Shown one piece after another: positions 27,758-37,411 of a stretch of DNA of 64,000 bases. The notes under the pieces were generated by a model. It searched no databases. It was given only the letters and a program-made list of their open reading frames with translations, and had not been told where the DNA came from. The translations under genes were made by a program, and so were the position numbers. Each line of letters opens with the position of its first letter. Positions within the stretch are counted from its first letter, which is position 1. The stretch comes from Bergeyella porcorum (GTDB lineage Bacteria > Bacteroidota > Bacteroidia > Flavobacteriales > Weeksellaceae): the NCBI RefSeq assembly GCF_042427575.1, contig NZ_JBHMFD010000013.1:274880-338879 (forward strand), in the 5' to 3' direction.

Positions 27758-28327
27758 TTACAAATAAATCTTTCCTCTTACATAGGATTCTCGTGAAATT
27801 CCTAAAAAAGAAGCTAAAATAGTGTCATTAGTTCTTTTTATGAGATGTGGGAAATTATCTTTCAAAAAAAGCATCTTTTCTTCTATACTCTTACAAGCAT
27901 ATAAGGAATATTTTCTTATGTAAAGTTCATTATATTCACTAAGAATATTTAAATATATGTTATTTAGATTGGGACAAGTGCTTAATAATTGATAGAAAAA
28001 ATCTTTTTCAATATAAAGAATTTCAGAGTTTTCAAGAGCCTCAATAGTTTCATCAGATGAATTAAAATGCTTAAAAACATTAATATTAGTAAGAAATCTA
28101 TTTTCCCAAGCAATGATGCGAGTGCAGACACAACCTTTTTTGTCCTCTACAAAAGCTCGTAAAAGTCCTGAGTTTACAAAAATAATATTGTTAGAATGGT
28201 TGCTTTTGAAAATTTCATTCTTTTTAAGAGAAGCAAATTGAAAATGCTTCCTGATAAGATGTTCTTCTTTATTAGAGATATTTCCGTATTCTTTTAAGGT
28301 GCAAATTAAGTTATGATGAGAGGGCAT
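27758..28327 (-). CDS. Crp/Fnr family transcriptional regulator
   Basis: A 189-residue regulator with an N-terminal cyclic-nucleotide-binding-like domain (EHLIRKHFQFASLKKNEIFKS, NIIFVNSGLLRAF) and a C-terminal helix-turn-helix (DTILASFLGISRESYVRGKIYL). The glycine-rich and arginine residues that bind cAMP in Escherichia coli CRP are not evident, so the signal is unknown. It lacks the four-cysteine FNR cluster. It is followed on the same strand by the receptor gene with a CRP-like palindrome between them, so it probably controls that receptor and perhaps its paralog. A truncated copy lies at 24492-24650. The recognition helix retains the SRESYVR pattern, where R and E contact TGTGA half-sites in the family. 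Confidence 0.87.
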   Translation of the reverse strand: MPSHHNLICTLKEYGNISNKEEHLIRKHFQFASLKKNEIFKSNHSNNIIFVNSGLLRAFVEDKKGCVCTRIIAWENRFLTNINVFKHFNSSDETIEALENSEILYIEKDFFYQLLSTCPNLNNIYLNILSEYNELYIRKYSLYACKSIEEKMLFLKDNFPHLIKRTNDTILASFLGISRESYVRGKIYL

Positions 28328-28418
28328 ATTTTAATGTCATTTTTACTTGAAATATTCTTTATCGATTGCCAATGGTTTAATTCAGAATAAGCATATATTG
28401 AACATTATACAAATTTTA

Positions 28419-29222
28419 CTATCTTACAGAAACCCTACCACTGCTGCTTTGCGTTTTTTCTACGGAAATCTCTCCCTTTTTATAAGCAATGATCTCTCCT
28501 GAGGAGTTGGCATCGGCTACCAATCTTTTAGAAACGCTCACTTCAATAGAACCACTGCTAGAAGCCTTGGCTTCTGCATTTTCTACCGTAAGTTCTTTCG
28601 CTTTGATATCTGCGGAGGATGAGGTTTTTAGTATAGCATTTTTACTTTGCCCTTTTAGGGTGATGTCTCCCGAAGAGCTGGCATCAGCAATGAGGTTGAG
28701 TGCCCAGATGTTTCCAGAATAATCACCGCTGCTGGAAGTTTGGATGTGGAGGTCATTGGCTTCAAAATCGCCTTTGATGCTTCCCGAGCTGCTAACGCTT
28801 ATGGAAAGTTGGTTTTGAGTAAAAGTTGGTCGTACAACAATATCTGCCGAAGAGTTGGCAGTAATGGCTTTAAAATCTTTAGCGAAAATTTTAGCATTGA
28901 TGTATCGGGTGCTGTAGAGGTTAATTTGTGGTTTGATACGAATGGAGAGGTTACCATCGGTATTTTCCACCAAAACTTTATCTATAATTTCTTTTGGTGC
29001 GTAGATGATGACTTTTTCCTCGTCAGATTTTACAACTTCAGCATTGATGGAAGTCCCCACTTTAATGGTACTAAAATCTCCTAGATATTCCTTTTGTATG
29101 ATATTGTTGCTAAGTTCTATATCTTTGGATTTCAGGATATTATTTATAGGGTTGGAATTATCCTTTGTAGAGCAGGCCGTCAGAAAAGCACAAGCCATTA
29201 TACCAAAAAAATGCTTTCTCAT
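28419..29222 (-). CDS. Head GIN domain lipoprotein (DUF2807)
   Basis: A 267-residue lipoprotein with a lipobox near residue 17 (ACAFLTACST) and a DUF2807 right-handed beta-helix-like region. The repeats are visible as recurrent SSSG/SSAD turns (ANSSADIVV, VSSSGSIKG, TSSSGDYSG, ASSSGDITL, KASSSGSIEV, ANSSGEIIA). Proteins of this family are common and often periplasmic or surface-exposed in Bacteroidetes; the function is not known. It is divergent from the M3 peptidase gene and has its own -7 element at 29245-29252. Confidence 0.88.
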   Translation of the reverse strand: MRKHFFGIMACAFLTACSTKDNSNPINNILKSKDIELSNNIIQKEYLGDFSTIKVGTSINAEVVKSDEEKVIIYAPKEIIDKVLVENTDGNLSIRIKPQINLYSTRYINAKIFAKDFKAITANSSADIVVRPTFTQNQLSISVSSSGSIKGDFEANDLHIQTSSSGDYSGNIWALNLIADASSSGDITLKGQSKNAILKTSSSADIKAKELTVENAEAKASSSGSIEVSVSKRLVADANSSGEIIAYKKGEISVEKTQSSSGRVSVR

Positions 29223-29244
29223 AATATTTTATATTTGTATTTCT

Positions 29245-29252
29245 CAAATTTA
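29245..29252 (-). promoter_or_regulatory. -7 element of the head GIN lipoprotein gene
   Basis: TAAATTTG on the minus strand matches TAnnTTTG, 22 bases before the ATG. Confidence 0.55.
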
Positions 29253-29301
29253 AAGAAAAAATAACTAATTTAGCACTTGAGTTTAAAATAAAAATTTAAG
29301 A

Positions 29302-31458
29302 ATGAAAAATATTGCAGCGTTATTTTTAATTCCGTCATTGGCGGTGACTACTGCTTGTACTACGATGAAAACAACACAAAACAAGCCTCTGCAAGAGGAA
29401 GTTGCCTTAAAAGATGAGGTGGCAGGAAATCCTTTCTTCAAGAAAAGTGCCCTTCAATATCAAGCTCCAGAGTTTGATAAAATTAAAGATTCAGATTACA
29501 GACCAGCGTTTGATTATGGCTTGAAAGTACAGTCTGAGGAGATTGAAAAAATCATCAATAATCCAGAAGCACCTACCTTTGAAAATACAGTCTTGGCATT
29601 GGAGCAAAGTGGCGAGGTGCTAGGAAGAGCCAGAACGGTTTTTTATAACTTAGTAGGTACCAATATCAACCCAGAGTTGCAAAAAATTCAGAAGGATTAT
29701 TCTGCGGTATTTGCGGCTCATAGTGATAAGATTTTCTTGAATGCAAAATTGTATGAAAGAATTAAAAAAGTTCACGAACAAAAAAATAAAATAACAGATG
29801 CAGAAAGCCGCCGTTTGGTAGATTTCTATTTGGAGCAATTTGAACTTTCGGGAGCCAACCTTTCTGATGCTCAAAAAGAAGAAATGAAGAAAATTAATTC
29901 AGAATTGGCATCACTTTCCACAGAGTTTTCTACCCGCCTTCTAGATGCGAGAAAAAATAGCAGCCTTGTGATTTCTGATGTGAAGGAGCTAGAGGGCTTA
30001 ACCAACGATGAGATTGCAGCGGCAGCTCAAGATGCTAAAAAAGCAGGACACGAAGGAAAATACCTTCTCACAATTTATAATACTACGCAACAGCCATTGC
30101 TTCAGAGTCTTAAAAATAGAGCGACAAGAGAAAAACTCTTCAAAGCGTCTCAGCAAAGAGCCGAGAAAAATGACTCGGGAGATACCCGCGAAATCATTGA
30201 AAAGATGGCTAAATTAAGACTGAAAAAAGCCCAACTCTTAGGTAAAAAATCATTTGCAGAATGGAAACTTCAAGACCAAATGGCAAAAACTCCAGAGGCG
30301 GCAATGAAGCTATTGGCAGAATTGGCTAAGCCAGCGGTGGAAACAGCTAAGATGGAAGCAGCAGAGATTCAGAAATTGATTGATAGCCAGAAAGGTGGGT
30401 TTAAATTGCAACCGTGGGATTGGAGCTATTATGCAGAGCAAGTGAGAAAGGCTAAATATGATTTGGATGAAAATGAAATCAAACCTTATTTTGAAGTGCA
30501 TAATGTGCTAGAAAAAGGAGTATTCTTTGCTGCTGAGAAATTCTACGGAATGACTTTGAAGAAAAGAACCGATTTGCCTGTATATCACCCAGAAGTTTTG
30601 GTCTATGAAGTGTTTGATAAAGATGGTTCTTCTATGGCGTTGTTTTATGTAGATTTCTTCTCTCGTGAAAGTAAAAGAGGTGGGGCGTGGATGAGCTCCT
30701 TTGTGAAGCAAGCCAGCAGTAAAGGACAAAAACCTGTAGTAGTGAATGTCCTCAATTATCAAAAGCCTGCCGCAGGAAAACCTGCCCTCATCAGCTATGA
30801 TGAAGTGACAACGCTTTTCCACGAGTTTGGACACGCTTTGCACGGATTGTATGCCAACCAAAAATATGGTAGCCTTTCTGGTACTAGTGTAGCAAGAGAT
30901 TTTGTGGAATTGCCTTCTCAGATTAATGAATACTTTGCCTTGGAACCAGAGGTTTTAAAGAACTATGCCCTTCACTATGAAACCAAGCAACCTATGCCAC
31001 AGGAGTTGGTAGAAAAGATTAAAAAGGCATTGACTTTTAACCAAGGTTTCTCCACCACAGAGACGGTAGCCGCGGCTGCATTGGATATGGCGTGGCATTC
31101 TATTACAGATGAAAGCCAAGTAAAGCCAGCTTCGGAGTTTGAAGTAGAGGCATTGAAAAAAATCGGATTGTATGTGCCACAGATTCCACCAAGATACCAT
31201 TCGCCATTCTTTGCTCACATTTGGGGAGGAGGTTATTCAGCGGGGTATTATGCTTATATGTGGAGCGATTTACTAAGTGCTGATGGTTGGGATTGGATTA
31301 CCAATAATGGAGGAGCTACCAGAGCCAATGGTGAGAAGTTTAGAAAATCAGTACTTTCTACGGGTAATACTGTGGAGTATAATGAAGCCTATAAAAACTT
31401 TACGGGAAGACAACCAGATCTTAAGTCTTTGTTAAGAAGTAAAGGATTTATCAAGTAA
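29302..31458 (+). CDS. M3 family metallopeptidase (peptidyl-dipeptidase Dcp-like)
   Basis: A 718-residue zinc peptidase that probably removes dipeptides from the C-terminus of oligopeptides. The zinc motif HEFGH (H507, E508, H511) lies in TTLFHEFGHALHGLYA. The C-terminal HSPFFAHIWGGGYSAGYYAYMWS segment is typical of Dcp/oligopeptidase A. A signal peptide with a lipobox-like TACTT near residue 19 suggests export as a lipoprotein, as for periplasmic Dcp of Bacteroidetes. The gene is single and followed by an intrinsic terminator. Confidence 0.93.
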   Translation: MKNIAALFLIPSLAVTTACTTMKTTQNKPLQEEVALKDEVAGNPFFKKSALQYQAPEFDKIKDSDYRPAFDYGLKVQSEEIEKIINNPEAPTFENTVLALEQSGEVLGRARTVFYNLVGTNINPELQKIQKDYSAVFAAHSDKIFLNAKLYERIKKVHEQKNKITDAESRRLVDFYLEQFELSGANLSDAQKEEMKKINSELASLSTEFSTRLLDARKNSSLVISDVKELEGLTNDEIAAAAQDAKKAGHEGKYLLTIYNTTQQPLLQSLKNRATREKLFKASQQRAEKNDSGDTREIIEKMAKLRLKKAQLLGKKSFAEWKLQDQMAKTPEAAMKLLAELAKPAVETAKMEAAEIQKLIDSQKGGFKLQPWDWSYYAEQVRKAKYDLDENEIKPYFEVHNVLEKGVFFAAEKFYGMTLKKRTDLPVYHPEVLVYEVFDKDGSSMALFYVDFFSRESKRGGAWMSSFVKQASSKGQKPVVVNVLNYQKPAAGKPALISYDEVTTLFHEFGHALHGLYANQKYGSLSGTSVARDFVELPSQINEYFALEPEVLKNYALHYETKQPMPQELVEKIKKALTFNQGFSTTETVAAAALDMAWHSITDESQVKPASEFEVEALKKIGLYVPQIPPRYHSPFFAHIWGGGYSAGYYAYMWSDLLSADGWDWITNNGGATRANGEKFRKSVLSTGNTVEYNEAYKNFTGRQPDLKSLLRSKGFIK

Positions 31459-31496
31459 CATCAGCGTTAGAAATCATCTAATTGAATAAAAAAATG

Positions 31497-31523
31497 AAGC
31501 TGTTCGAAAAGGGCAGCTTTTTT
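31497..31523 (+). terminator. Terminator after the M3 peptidase gene
   Basis: AAGCTG and CAGCTT form a 6-bp stem followed by six T. Confidence 0.65.
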
Positions 31524-31591
31524 ATGCTACTAAATTTTGGTAACATAAATTTCGGGGGCTAGTCTATAGTATTAAGATTAAAAATATTTGG

Positions 31592-31599
31592 TAAATTTG
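31592..31599 (+). promoter_or_regulatory. -7 element of thyA
   Basis: TAAATTTG matches TAnnTTTG, 34 bases before the thyA ATG. Confidence 0.55.
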
Positions 31600-31632
31600 A
31601 CCATTGAAATTTAATTAAGATAATAACACATT

Positions 31633-32427
31633 ATGCAAAACTATCAAGCATTGCTTCAATATATATTGGATAACGGTACGGATAAAACCGACCGCACAGG
31701 TACGGGAACTCGCAGCGTTTTTGGCTATCAGTTGAGGTATGATTTAGCAAAAGGTTTCCCGTTGGTAACCACTAAAAAAGTTCATCTAAAATCCATTATC
31801 TATGAGCTTCTTTGGTTTCTGAAAGGAGATACCAATATCGGATATTTAAAGGAGAATGGTGTAAGTATTTGGGATGAATGGGCAGATGAAAACGGAGATT
31901 TAGGCCCTGTGTATGGAGCTCAATGGAGAAGCTGGCAAGGCGCTGATGGCAAGGTGATAGACCAAATATCCGAAGTGATAGACCAGATAAAAAAGAACCC
32001 CGATAGCCGCCGACTGATAGTATCTGCGTGGAATGCTGCGGAAATTCCCAATATGGCATTGGCACCTTGCCACGCGATGTTTCAGTTCTATGTGGCAGAT
32101 GGCAAACTCTCTTTGCAACTGTATCAGCGTAGTGCAGATGTTTTTCTTGGGGTACCGTTTAATATAGCGAGCTATGCTTTGCTTACGATGATGGTAGCAC
32201 AGGTTTGTAATTTAGAAGTGGGTGAATATGTGCATACCTTTGGCGATGTGCATATCTATAACAACCATTTTGAACAAGTGAAAAAACAACTGTCCCGAGA
32301 GCCGCGTGCTTTGCCTACAATGAAACTAAATCCAGATGTTAAAAATATTTTGGATTTCAAATACGAAGATTTTACCTTAGAAGGCTATGATCCTCACCCA
32401 GGTATTAAAGCCCCTGTGGCGGTATAG
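31633..32427 (+). CDS. thyA: Thymidylate synthase
   Basis: Makes dTMP from dUMP using methylene-tetrahydrofolate. At 264 residues it has exactly the Escherichia coli length. The catalytic cysteine is C146 in ALAPCHAMFQFYV; DRTGTGTRSVFG, the phosphate-binding RRLIVSAWN, and QRSADVFLGVPFNIASYALL are all present, as is the C-terminal AVAV-like end (APVAV). No dihydrofolate reductase gene is adjacent. The M1 peptidase gene follows after 32 bases and may be transcribed with it. Confidence 0.97.
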   Translation: MQNYQALLQYILDNGTDKTDRTGTGTRSVFGYQLRYDLAKGFPLVTTKKVHLKSIIYELLWFLKGDTNIGYLKENGVSIWDEWADENGDLGPVYGAQWRSWQGADGKVIDQISEVIDQIKKNPDSRRLIVSAWNAAEIPNMALAPCHAMFQFYVADGKLSLQLYQRSADVFLGVPFNIASYALLTMMVAQVCNLEVGEYVHTFGDVHIYNNHFEQVKKQLSREPRALPTMKLNPDVKNILDFKYEDFTLEGYDPHPGIKAPVAV

Positions 32428-32459
32428 CCATTGTTCAACCCTCAATTTTAATCAAGAAA

Positions 32460-34973
32460 ATGAAAAAAATACTCATATCGGCTCTTTTATTGGGAGCAAT
32501 TTCAGGGATTAATTTATCCTACGCTCAGACGGAAACCTCTGGGAGAGAAAAAGTATATAGAGCATCCCATACCAAAACCACGGAGCTGAAACATACCAAG
32601 CTGAAAGTAAAATTTGATTACGAAAAAGAACAAATGGCAGGTGAAGAATGGCTTACCGCTTCGCCTTATTTTTATCCATCAGATTCCTTGGTGCTGAATG
32701 CTAAAGCGATGCTCATCCACGAAGTGGCATTGGAGAAAAACGGAAGCAAAACACCGTTGAAGTATGATTATAAAGAGGATATATTGAAAATCAATCTGGA
32801 TAAAACTTATCAAAAAAATCAAGATTATACAGTTTATATCAAATATACCGCACGCCCCAATGAAGTGAAGCAGAAAGGTAGTACTGCCATTACAGATGCC
32901 AAAGGACTTTATTTCATCAATGCCCAAGGGAAAGAAGCGGATAAACCAGTGCAGATTTGGACTCAAGGAGAGACCGAATCTTCCTCCGTTTGGTTTCCTA
33001 CTATAGACAAACCTAACCAGAAAACTACACAGGAAATCTATATGACTGTGCCAGATAAGTATGTAACGCTTTCCAATGGCTTCCTAAAATCTTCTACCAA
33101 AGAAGGTAATGGACTTAGAACAGACCATTGGGTGATGGAGAAAAAACACGCACCTTATTTGTTTTTTATGGGAGTAGGAGACTACGCTGTGGTAAGAGAT
33201 AAATGGAGAAATATCTCAGTGGATTATTATGTGGAAAAAGAATATGAAGCTTATGCCAAGCAGATTTTTGGGATGACACCAGAGATGATTGAGTTTTTCT
33301 CAAAAAAGCTAAACTATGATTATCCTTGGAATAAATATTCTCAGCTGGTGGCCCGCGATTATGTAAGTGGAGCAATGGAAAATACCACAGCAGTAATTCA
33401 CGGTGAGCAGGCACAGCAGAAGCCAGAGGATTTGATAGACCAAAATGTTTGGGAAGATGTGATAGCACACGAGCTGTTCCACCATTGGTTTGGCGATTTG
33501 GTAACTACGGAAAGCTGGGCAAATCTTACGGTGAATGAATCGTTTGCCAACTATTCTCAGTACCTTTGGAATGAGTACAAGTATGGTAAAGATTATGCCG
33601 ATTATACCCTGAAAAAGGAAGCAGATGCTTACTATATGAACCCTGAAAATATTTCCAAAGATTTGGTGCGGTTCAATTATCATTCTCGGGAAGATATGTT
33701 TGATGCCGTATCTTATAACAAAGGTGGTTCTATCCTTCATATGTTGAGAAATTATTTGGGCGATGAGGCATTTTTTGCAGGCATTTCAGACTATCTCAAA
33801 TCCAATGAATACGGAACGGGAGAAGCTCATCAGGTAAGACTGTCTTTAGAAAAAGTTTCGGGGAAAGATTTGAACTGGTTTTTTAATCAATGGTTCTTCG
33901 GAAACGGACACCCAAAGCTGAGCTATACCTATCATTTTGAACCCGTGAAAAAACAAGTCACTGTGGCTATCAATCAGTTGCAAATAGGAGATTTTTTTCA
34001 ATTTCCTTTGGCAATGGATGTCTATGTGAATGGGAAGCCTACCCGCCAGAATGTTTGGGTAGATGCTAAGGCTAAAAATGAATTTACATTTTCTGTAGCG
34101 AAAAACCCAGAATTGATAAACCTCAATGCCGATGGAATCTTATTGGGAGAAATTTCGGAAACCAAAACGCCAGAGCAATATTTGCTTCAATACCAAGGTT
34201 CTAAAGAATTTTTAAGCAAATGGAAAGCGGTGCAAGATGCTGCAAAAAATGCCGCCACCAGCGAAGTAGCTTTGAAAACTTTGGTAGTAGCACTGAAGGA
34301 TACCAATTACCCGTTGCGTATAGAAGCGTTGAAAGGGTTAGAGCTATCCAAGCCTAATCAGGCAAAATTGGCTCTTGCTGAGGTAGAGAAATTGGTAAGC
34401 AATGACCCGAAAACATTGGTTCAGGCAGCGGCAATTACCGCCCTTTCAAAGACCAATGATAGAAAATATTTACCTCTATACGAGAAGGCAAGCACGGCGT
34501 TGTCCAATTCGGTAAAAGGTGCGGCTTTAGCAGCGATAGTTCAGATAGACCCAGCAAGAACCAAAGCGTTGTTGGAAACCATTAATCTGGAAAATGCCAA
34601 TGAAGATTTGATTACCAAACTGTTACCATCTATTGTGGATAATAAAATGGAAAAACACGCCCCTGCGATAGGGCAGGTGGTAGCCTTCTATCCGTTTATT
34701 AAATTTCAAGACCCTAAGCTGGGAGATGTAGCAGAGAAAGGCTATCAGTGGATAATGGAGACTGACCAACTGAAAGCAACGCAAAATGTAACCAAAATAT
34801 TTTCGGCGGTGAAAGGGCAGTTATCAGAAAATCCTCAAGCCAAGATGATGTTGCTACAAGTGATAAAAGACGGACTAGAAAAGAAAATGCAACTGCTGAG
34901 AGCTAATCCATCCAATGATGCGGTAAAACGACAAGTAGAGCTGCTGAATAAAGTAGTAGAAGAGTATAAATAG
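32460..34973 (+). CDS. M1 family aminopeptidase
   Basis: An exported zinc aminopeptidase of 837 residues with a signal peptide (LISALLLGAISGINLSYAQ). The exopeptidase motif GAMENTTAV and the zinc site HELFHHW with E360 (H337, E338, H341, E360; HExxH-18-E spacing) are intact. The C-terminal third (from about residue 600) looks like alpha-helical HEAT-type repeats. It should trim N-terminal residues from peptides in the periplasm. It differs from the 929-residue protein at 60846, which has lost the zinc ligands. Confidence 0.93.
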   Translation: MKKILISALLLGAISGINLSYAQTETSGREKVYRASHTKTTELKHTKLKVKFDYEKEQMAGEEWLTASPYFYPSDSLVLNAKAMLIHEVALEKNGSKTPLKYDYKEDILKINLDKTYQKNQDYTVYIKYTARPNEVKQKGSTAITDAKGLYFINAQGKEADKPVQIWTQGETESSSVWFPTIDKPNQKTTQEIYMTVPDKYVTLSNGFLKSSTKEGNGLRTDHWVMEKKHAPYLFFMGVGDYAVVRDKWRNISVDYYVEKEYEAYAKQIFGMTPEMIEFFSKKLNYDYPWNKYSQLVARDYVSGAMENTTAVIHGEQAQQKPEDLIDQNVWEDVIAHELFHHWFGDLVTTESWANLTVNESFANYSQYLWNEYKYGKDYADYTLKKEADAYYMNPENISKDLVRFNYHSREDMFDAVSYNKGGSILHMLRNYLGDEAFFAGISDYLKSNEYGTGEAHQVRLSLEKVSGKDLNWFFNQWFFGNGHPKLSYTYHFEPVKKQVTVAINQLQIGDFFQFPLAMDVYVNGKPTRQNVWVDAKAKNEFTFSVAKNPELINLNADGILLGEISETKTPEQYLLQYQGSKEFLSKWKAVQDAAKNAATSEVALKTLVVALKDTNYPLRIEALKGLELSKPNQAKLALAEVEKLVSNDPKTLVQAAAITALSKTNDRKYLPLYEKASTALSNSVKGAALAAIVQIDPARTKALLETINLENANEDLITKLLPSIVDNKMEKHAPAIGQVVAFYPFIKFQDPKLGDVAEKGYQWIMETDQLKATQNVTKIFSAVKGQLSENPQAKMMLLQVIKDGLEKKMQLLRANPSNDAVKRQVELLNKVVEEYK

Positions 34974-34988
34974 TACAGAAATAGAACC

Positions 34989-35024
34989 ATTAGCCATCGC
35001 CTCTATTGCGATGGCTTGGTTTTT
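34989..35024 (+). terminator. Terminator after the M1 peptidase gene
   Basis: AGCCATCGC and GCGATGGCT are perfect reverse complements around 7 bases, followed by GGTTTTT. Confidence 0.75.
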
Positions 35025-35117
35025 ACGAAGGAGGTTTGGTATTAAAATTGTTGTGTTAAGGTAGCCCACAGCTTAAAGCTTACTGCAAAAAAAAACTATC
35101 TTTAAAAAATATTAAAA

Positions 35118-35486
35118 ATGAAAAAAAGCGTATTAATAGCATTGAGTTTTATGGCGGGAATGTTATTACTATCTTGCCAAAGTAGAAAACCTAATACCCA
35201 AGCGAATATGAATGAGTCTAATAAAAAACAAGCAGATACTGCGAAAACCAGCATCAAAGACCAATCTGAACTGTTGAAAGAGTATTTTAAAAAGAAGAAA
35301 CCTTCTAGGGAGGAGTTGATGAAAATGGCGAAGGAAAAAGGAATACCATATAGAAAAGAAGAAAACGGAAAGGTGTATGAGCTGCAAGGCTTTGATGGTA
35401 GAGGAATGCCAATCTACTACACCACTTTTTCTGCAAAAGAAGAGATTATTCTCCCCAAAGAGGAAAAAATAGAAGTTAAAAAATAG
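35118..35486 (+). CDS. Small hypothetical lipoprotein
   Basis: A 122-residue lipoprotein with signal peptide and lipobox (LMAGMLLLSCQS-like: SFMAGMLLLSC). The mature part is lysine- and glutamate-rich, with a helical KEYFKKKKPSREELMKMAKEKGIPYR segment split here as KEYFKKKKPSREELMKMA then KEKGIPYRKEENG, and a QGFDGRGMPIYYTTF stretch. It may be a small outer-membrane or periplasmic factor. The QGFDGRGMPIYY pattern is reminiscent of propeptide-like regions of secreted subtilases in Flavobacteria, but the evidence is weak. It lies between two terminators, so it is monocistronic. Confidence 0.75.
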   Translation: MKKSVLIALSFMAGMLLLSCQSRKPNTQANMNESNKKQADTAKTSIKDQSELLKEYFKKKKPSREELMKMAKEKGIPYRKEENGKVYELQGFDGRGMPIYYTTFSAKEEIILPKEEKIEVKK

Positions 35487-35492
35487 AAAAAT

Positions 35493-35532
35493 AAATAAGC
35501 TGTCTCACTTTTTTTGAGATGGCTTATTTTTC
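35493..35532 (+). terminator. Terminator after the small lipoprotein gene
   Basis: AAATAAGC-TG-TCTCA and TGAGA-TG-GCTTATTT form a long stem with an internal mismatch, followed by T-rich sequence. Confidence 0.75.
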
Positions 35533-35570
35533 TTAGGTTTTGATGTGTGGGAATTAACATCTCCAATAAA

Positions 35571-35602
35571 TTTGTATCGCATTGTTTTTTCCTTTAACTT
35601 TG
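35571..35602 (+). promoter_or_regulatory. pyrG promoter
   Basis: TTTG, 20 bases, then TAACTTTG: a full match to the Bacteroidetes promoter consensus, 18 bases before the ATG. Confidence 0.75.
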
Positions 35603-35619
35603 CACAAACCTAAATCTAA

Positions 35620-37230
35620 ATGAGTAAAAAGAACACTAAATACATCTTCGTAACAGGAGGTGTGACATCTTCTTTAGGGAAGGGCATTGTCTCAGCATCT
35701 TTGGGACTTCTTCTAAAATCTAGAGGCTTCAATGTTACCATACAAAAATTAGATCCATACATCAATATCGACCCAGGAACACTCAATCCCTATGAACACG
35801 GGGAATGCTATGTGACTGAAGATGGTGCCGAAACCGATTTGGACTTAGGACACTACGAAAGGTTCTTGGATTCACCTACCTCTCAGGATAATAATGTAAC
35901 CACAGGAAGAATCTATCAAACCGTTATAGAAAAAGAACGAAAAGGAGATTTCTTAGGGAAAACTGTGCAAGTAATTCCGCATATTACCAATGAAATTAAG
36001 CGTAGAATAAAAATCTTAGCTAAGCAAAATTACGACATCATCATCACCGAAATTGGAGGAACGGTGGGAGATATAGAGTCTCTACCTTATATAGAATCGG
36101 TACGCCAACTGAGATGGGAATTGGGCGAGAACAATTCTATGGTGATTCACCTTACCCTATTGCCTTATCTCTCGGCAAGTGGGGAACTAAAAACCAAACC
36201 ATCACAGCACTCTGTACGCCAACTGATGGAAAGCGGTATCCAAGCCGATGTATTGGTGTGCCGTACAGAACATAAAATCCCGAAAGAGCAGAGAGCAAAA
36301 TTGGCTCAGTTTTGCAATGTGCCATCGGAAAATGTTATAGAATGTATGGATGCAGATACCATCTATCAAGTGCCTTTGGACTTACAAAAACAAAAGTTTG
36401 ACGAAGTGGTTTTAAAAGAGTTGGATTTACCTATTAAGAAAGAATCTGACCTTAAAGATTGGAAAAATTTCTTGAAGAAACATAAAAATCCGAAACGCAA
36501 AATAGAAATTGCATTGGTAGGGAAGTATGTATCGCTTCAAGATTCTTATAAATCTATTGCAGAAGCCTTTATCCACGCAGGAGCAGAGGAAGAGACGGAG
36601 GTGAAAGTGCGTTGGGTATATAGTGGAGATATTACAGCAGAGAATGTAGCAGAAACCTTCTCGGGGATAGATGGGATGCTCATTGCCCCAGGCTTTGGAG
36701 ATAGAGGGATAGAGGGGAAAGTACTCGCAGCTCAATATGCCAGAGAGCAAAGTATTCCACTTTTAGGGATTTGCTTGGGAATGCAGGTGATTACTATAGA
36801 GTTTGCCAGAAATGTCTTAGGTTTGGAAAAAGCCAACTCTATGGAGTTTGATGCTGGTACGCCAGATCCAGTGATTTCCATTATGGCAGATCAAAAAAAT
36901 GTAGTAGATAAAGGAGGTACAATGCGTTTAGGGGCTTGGAAGTGTGCTTTGAAAACGGGTTCTAAATTGGCAGAAATTTATGGAGCGAAAAATATTTCGG
37001 AAAGACACCGCCACCGCTATGAGTTTAATAGCGAGTACCAGCAGGAATTTGAGAAAAACGGTCTGGTGCCTACGGGGTTCAATCCAGATACCAAATTGGT
37101 AGAAACCATAGAGCTGAAAGACCATCCATTTTACATTGGTGTTCAGTATCATCCAGAATATAAAAGTACTGTAGAAACGCCTCATCCATTGTTTATTGCT
37201 TTTGTTCAGGCGTGCAGTCAGCGTAAATAG
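35620..37230 (+). CDS. pyrG: CTP synthase
   Basis: Converts UTP to CTP with glutamine and ATP; 536 residues, standard length. The N-terminal synthetase domain has FVTGGVTSSLGKGIVSASLG and LDPYINIDPGTLNPYEHGE. The C-terminal glutamine amidotransferase has LLGICLGMQ with its nucleophilic cysteine and the QYHPE motif with the catalytic histidine and glutamate. It starts at the ATG after a strong promoter and ends before an intrinsic terminator, so it stands alone. Confidence 0.98.
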   Translation: MSKKNTKYIFVTGGVTSSLGKGIVSASLGLLLKSRGFNVTIQKLDPYINIDPGTLNPYEHGECYVTEDGAETDLDLGHYERFLDSPTSQDNNVTTGRIYQTVIEKERKGDFLGKTVQVIPHITNEIKRRIKILAKQNYDIIITEIGGTVGDIESLPYIESVRQLRWELGENNSMVIHLTLLPYLSASGELKTKPSQHSVRQLMESGIQADVLVCRTEHKIPKEQRAKLAQFCNVPSENVIECMDADTIYQVPLDLQKQKFDEVVLKELDLPIKKESDLKDWKNFLKKHKNPKRKIEIALVGKYVSLQDSYKSIAEAFIHAGAEEETEVKVRWVYSGDITAENVAETFSGIDGMLIAPGFGDRGIEGKVLAAQYAREQSIPLLGICLGMQVITIEFARNVLGLEKANSMEFDAGTPDPVISIMADQKNVVDKGGTMRLGAWKCALKTGSKLAEIYGAKNISERHRHRYEFNSEYQQEFEKNGLVPTGFNPDTKLVETIELKDHPFYIGVQYHPEYKSTVETPHPLFIAFVQACSQRK

Positions 37231-37235
37231 ACCAT

Positions 37236-37273
37236 CTTTGGCAAGGCTCTTTTGGGGACTTGCCAAAGTTTTT
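37236..37273 (+). terminator. Terminator after pyrG
   Basis: CTTTGGCAAG and CTTGCCAAAG are perfect reverse complements, followed by TTTTTCTCTTT. Confidence 0.85.
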
Positions 37274-37332
37274 CTCTTTATATGGGTGAGGTTTTAATTG
37301 CCCTTAATTTAAACTCTTTGAAAAAAAAAGAG

Positions 37333-37340
37333 TATTTTTG
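37333..37340 (+). promoter_or_regulatory. -7 element of yidC
   Basis: TATTTTTG matches TAnnTTTG, 45-72 bases before the possible start codons. Confidence 0.55.
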
Positions 37341-37411
37341 TCCGCTTTTATCAATCAAAGGCTATCCGTTTAGTCTTTGAGAAAATGTTTAGAATAATTA
37401 ATTTCATTAAA

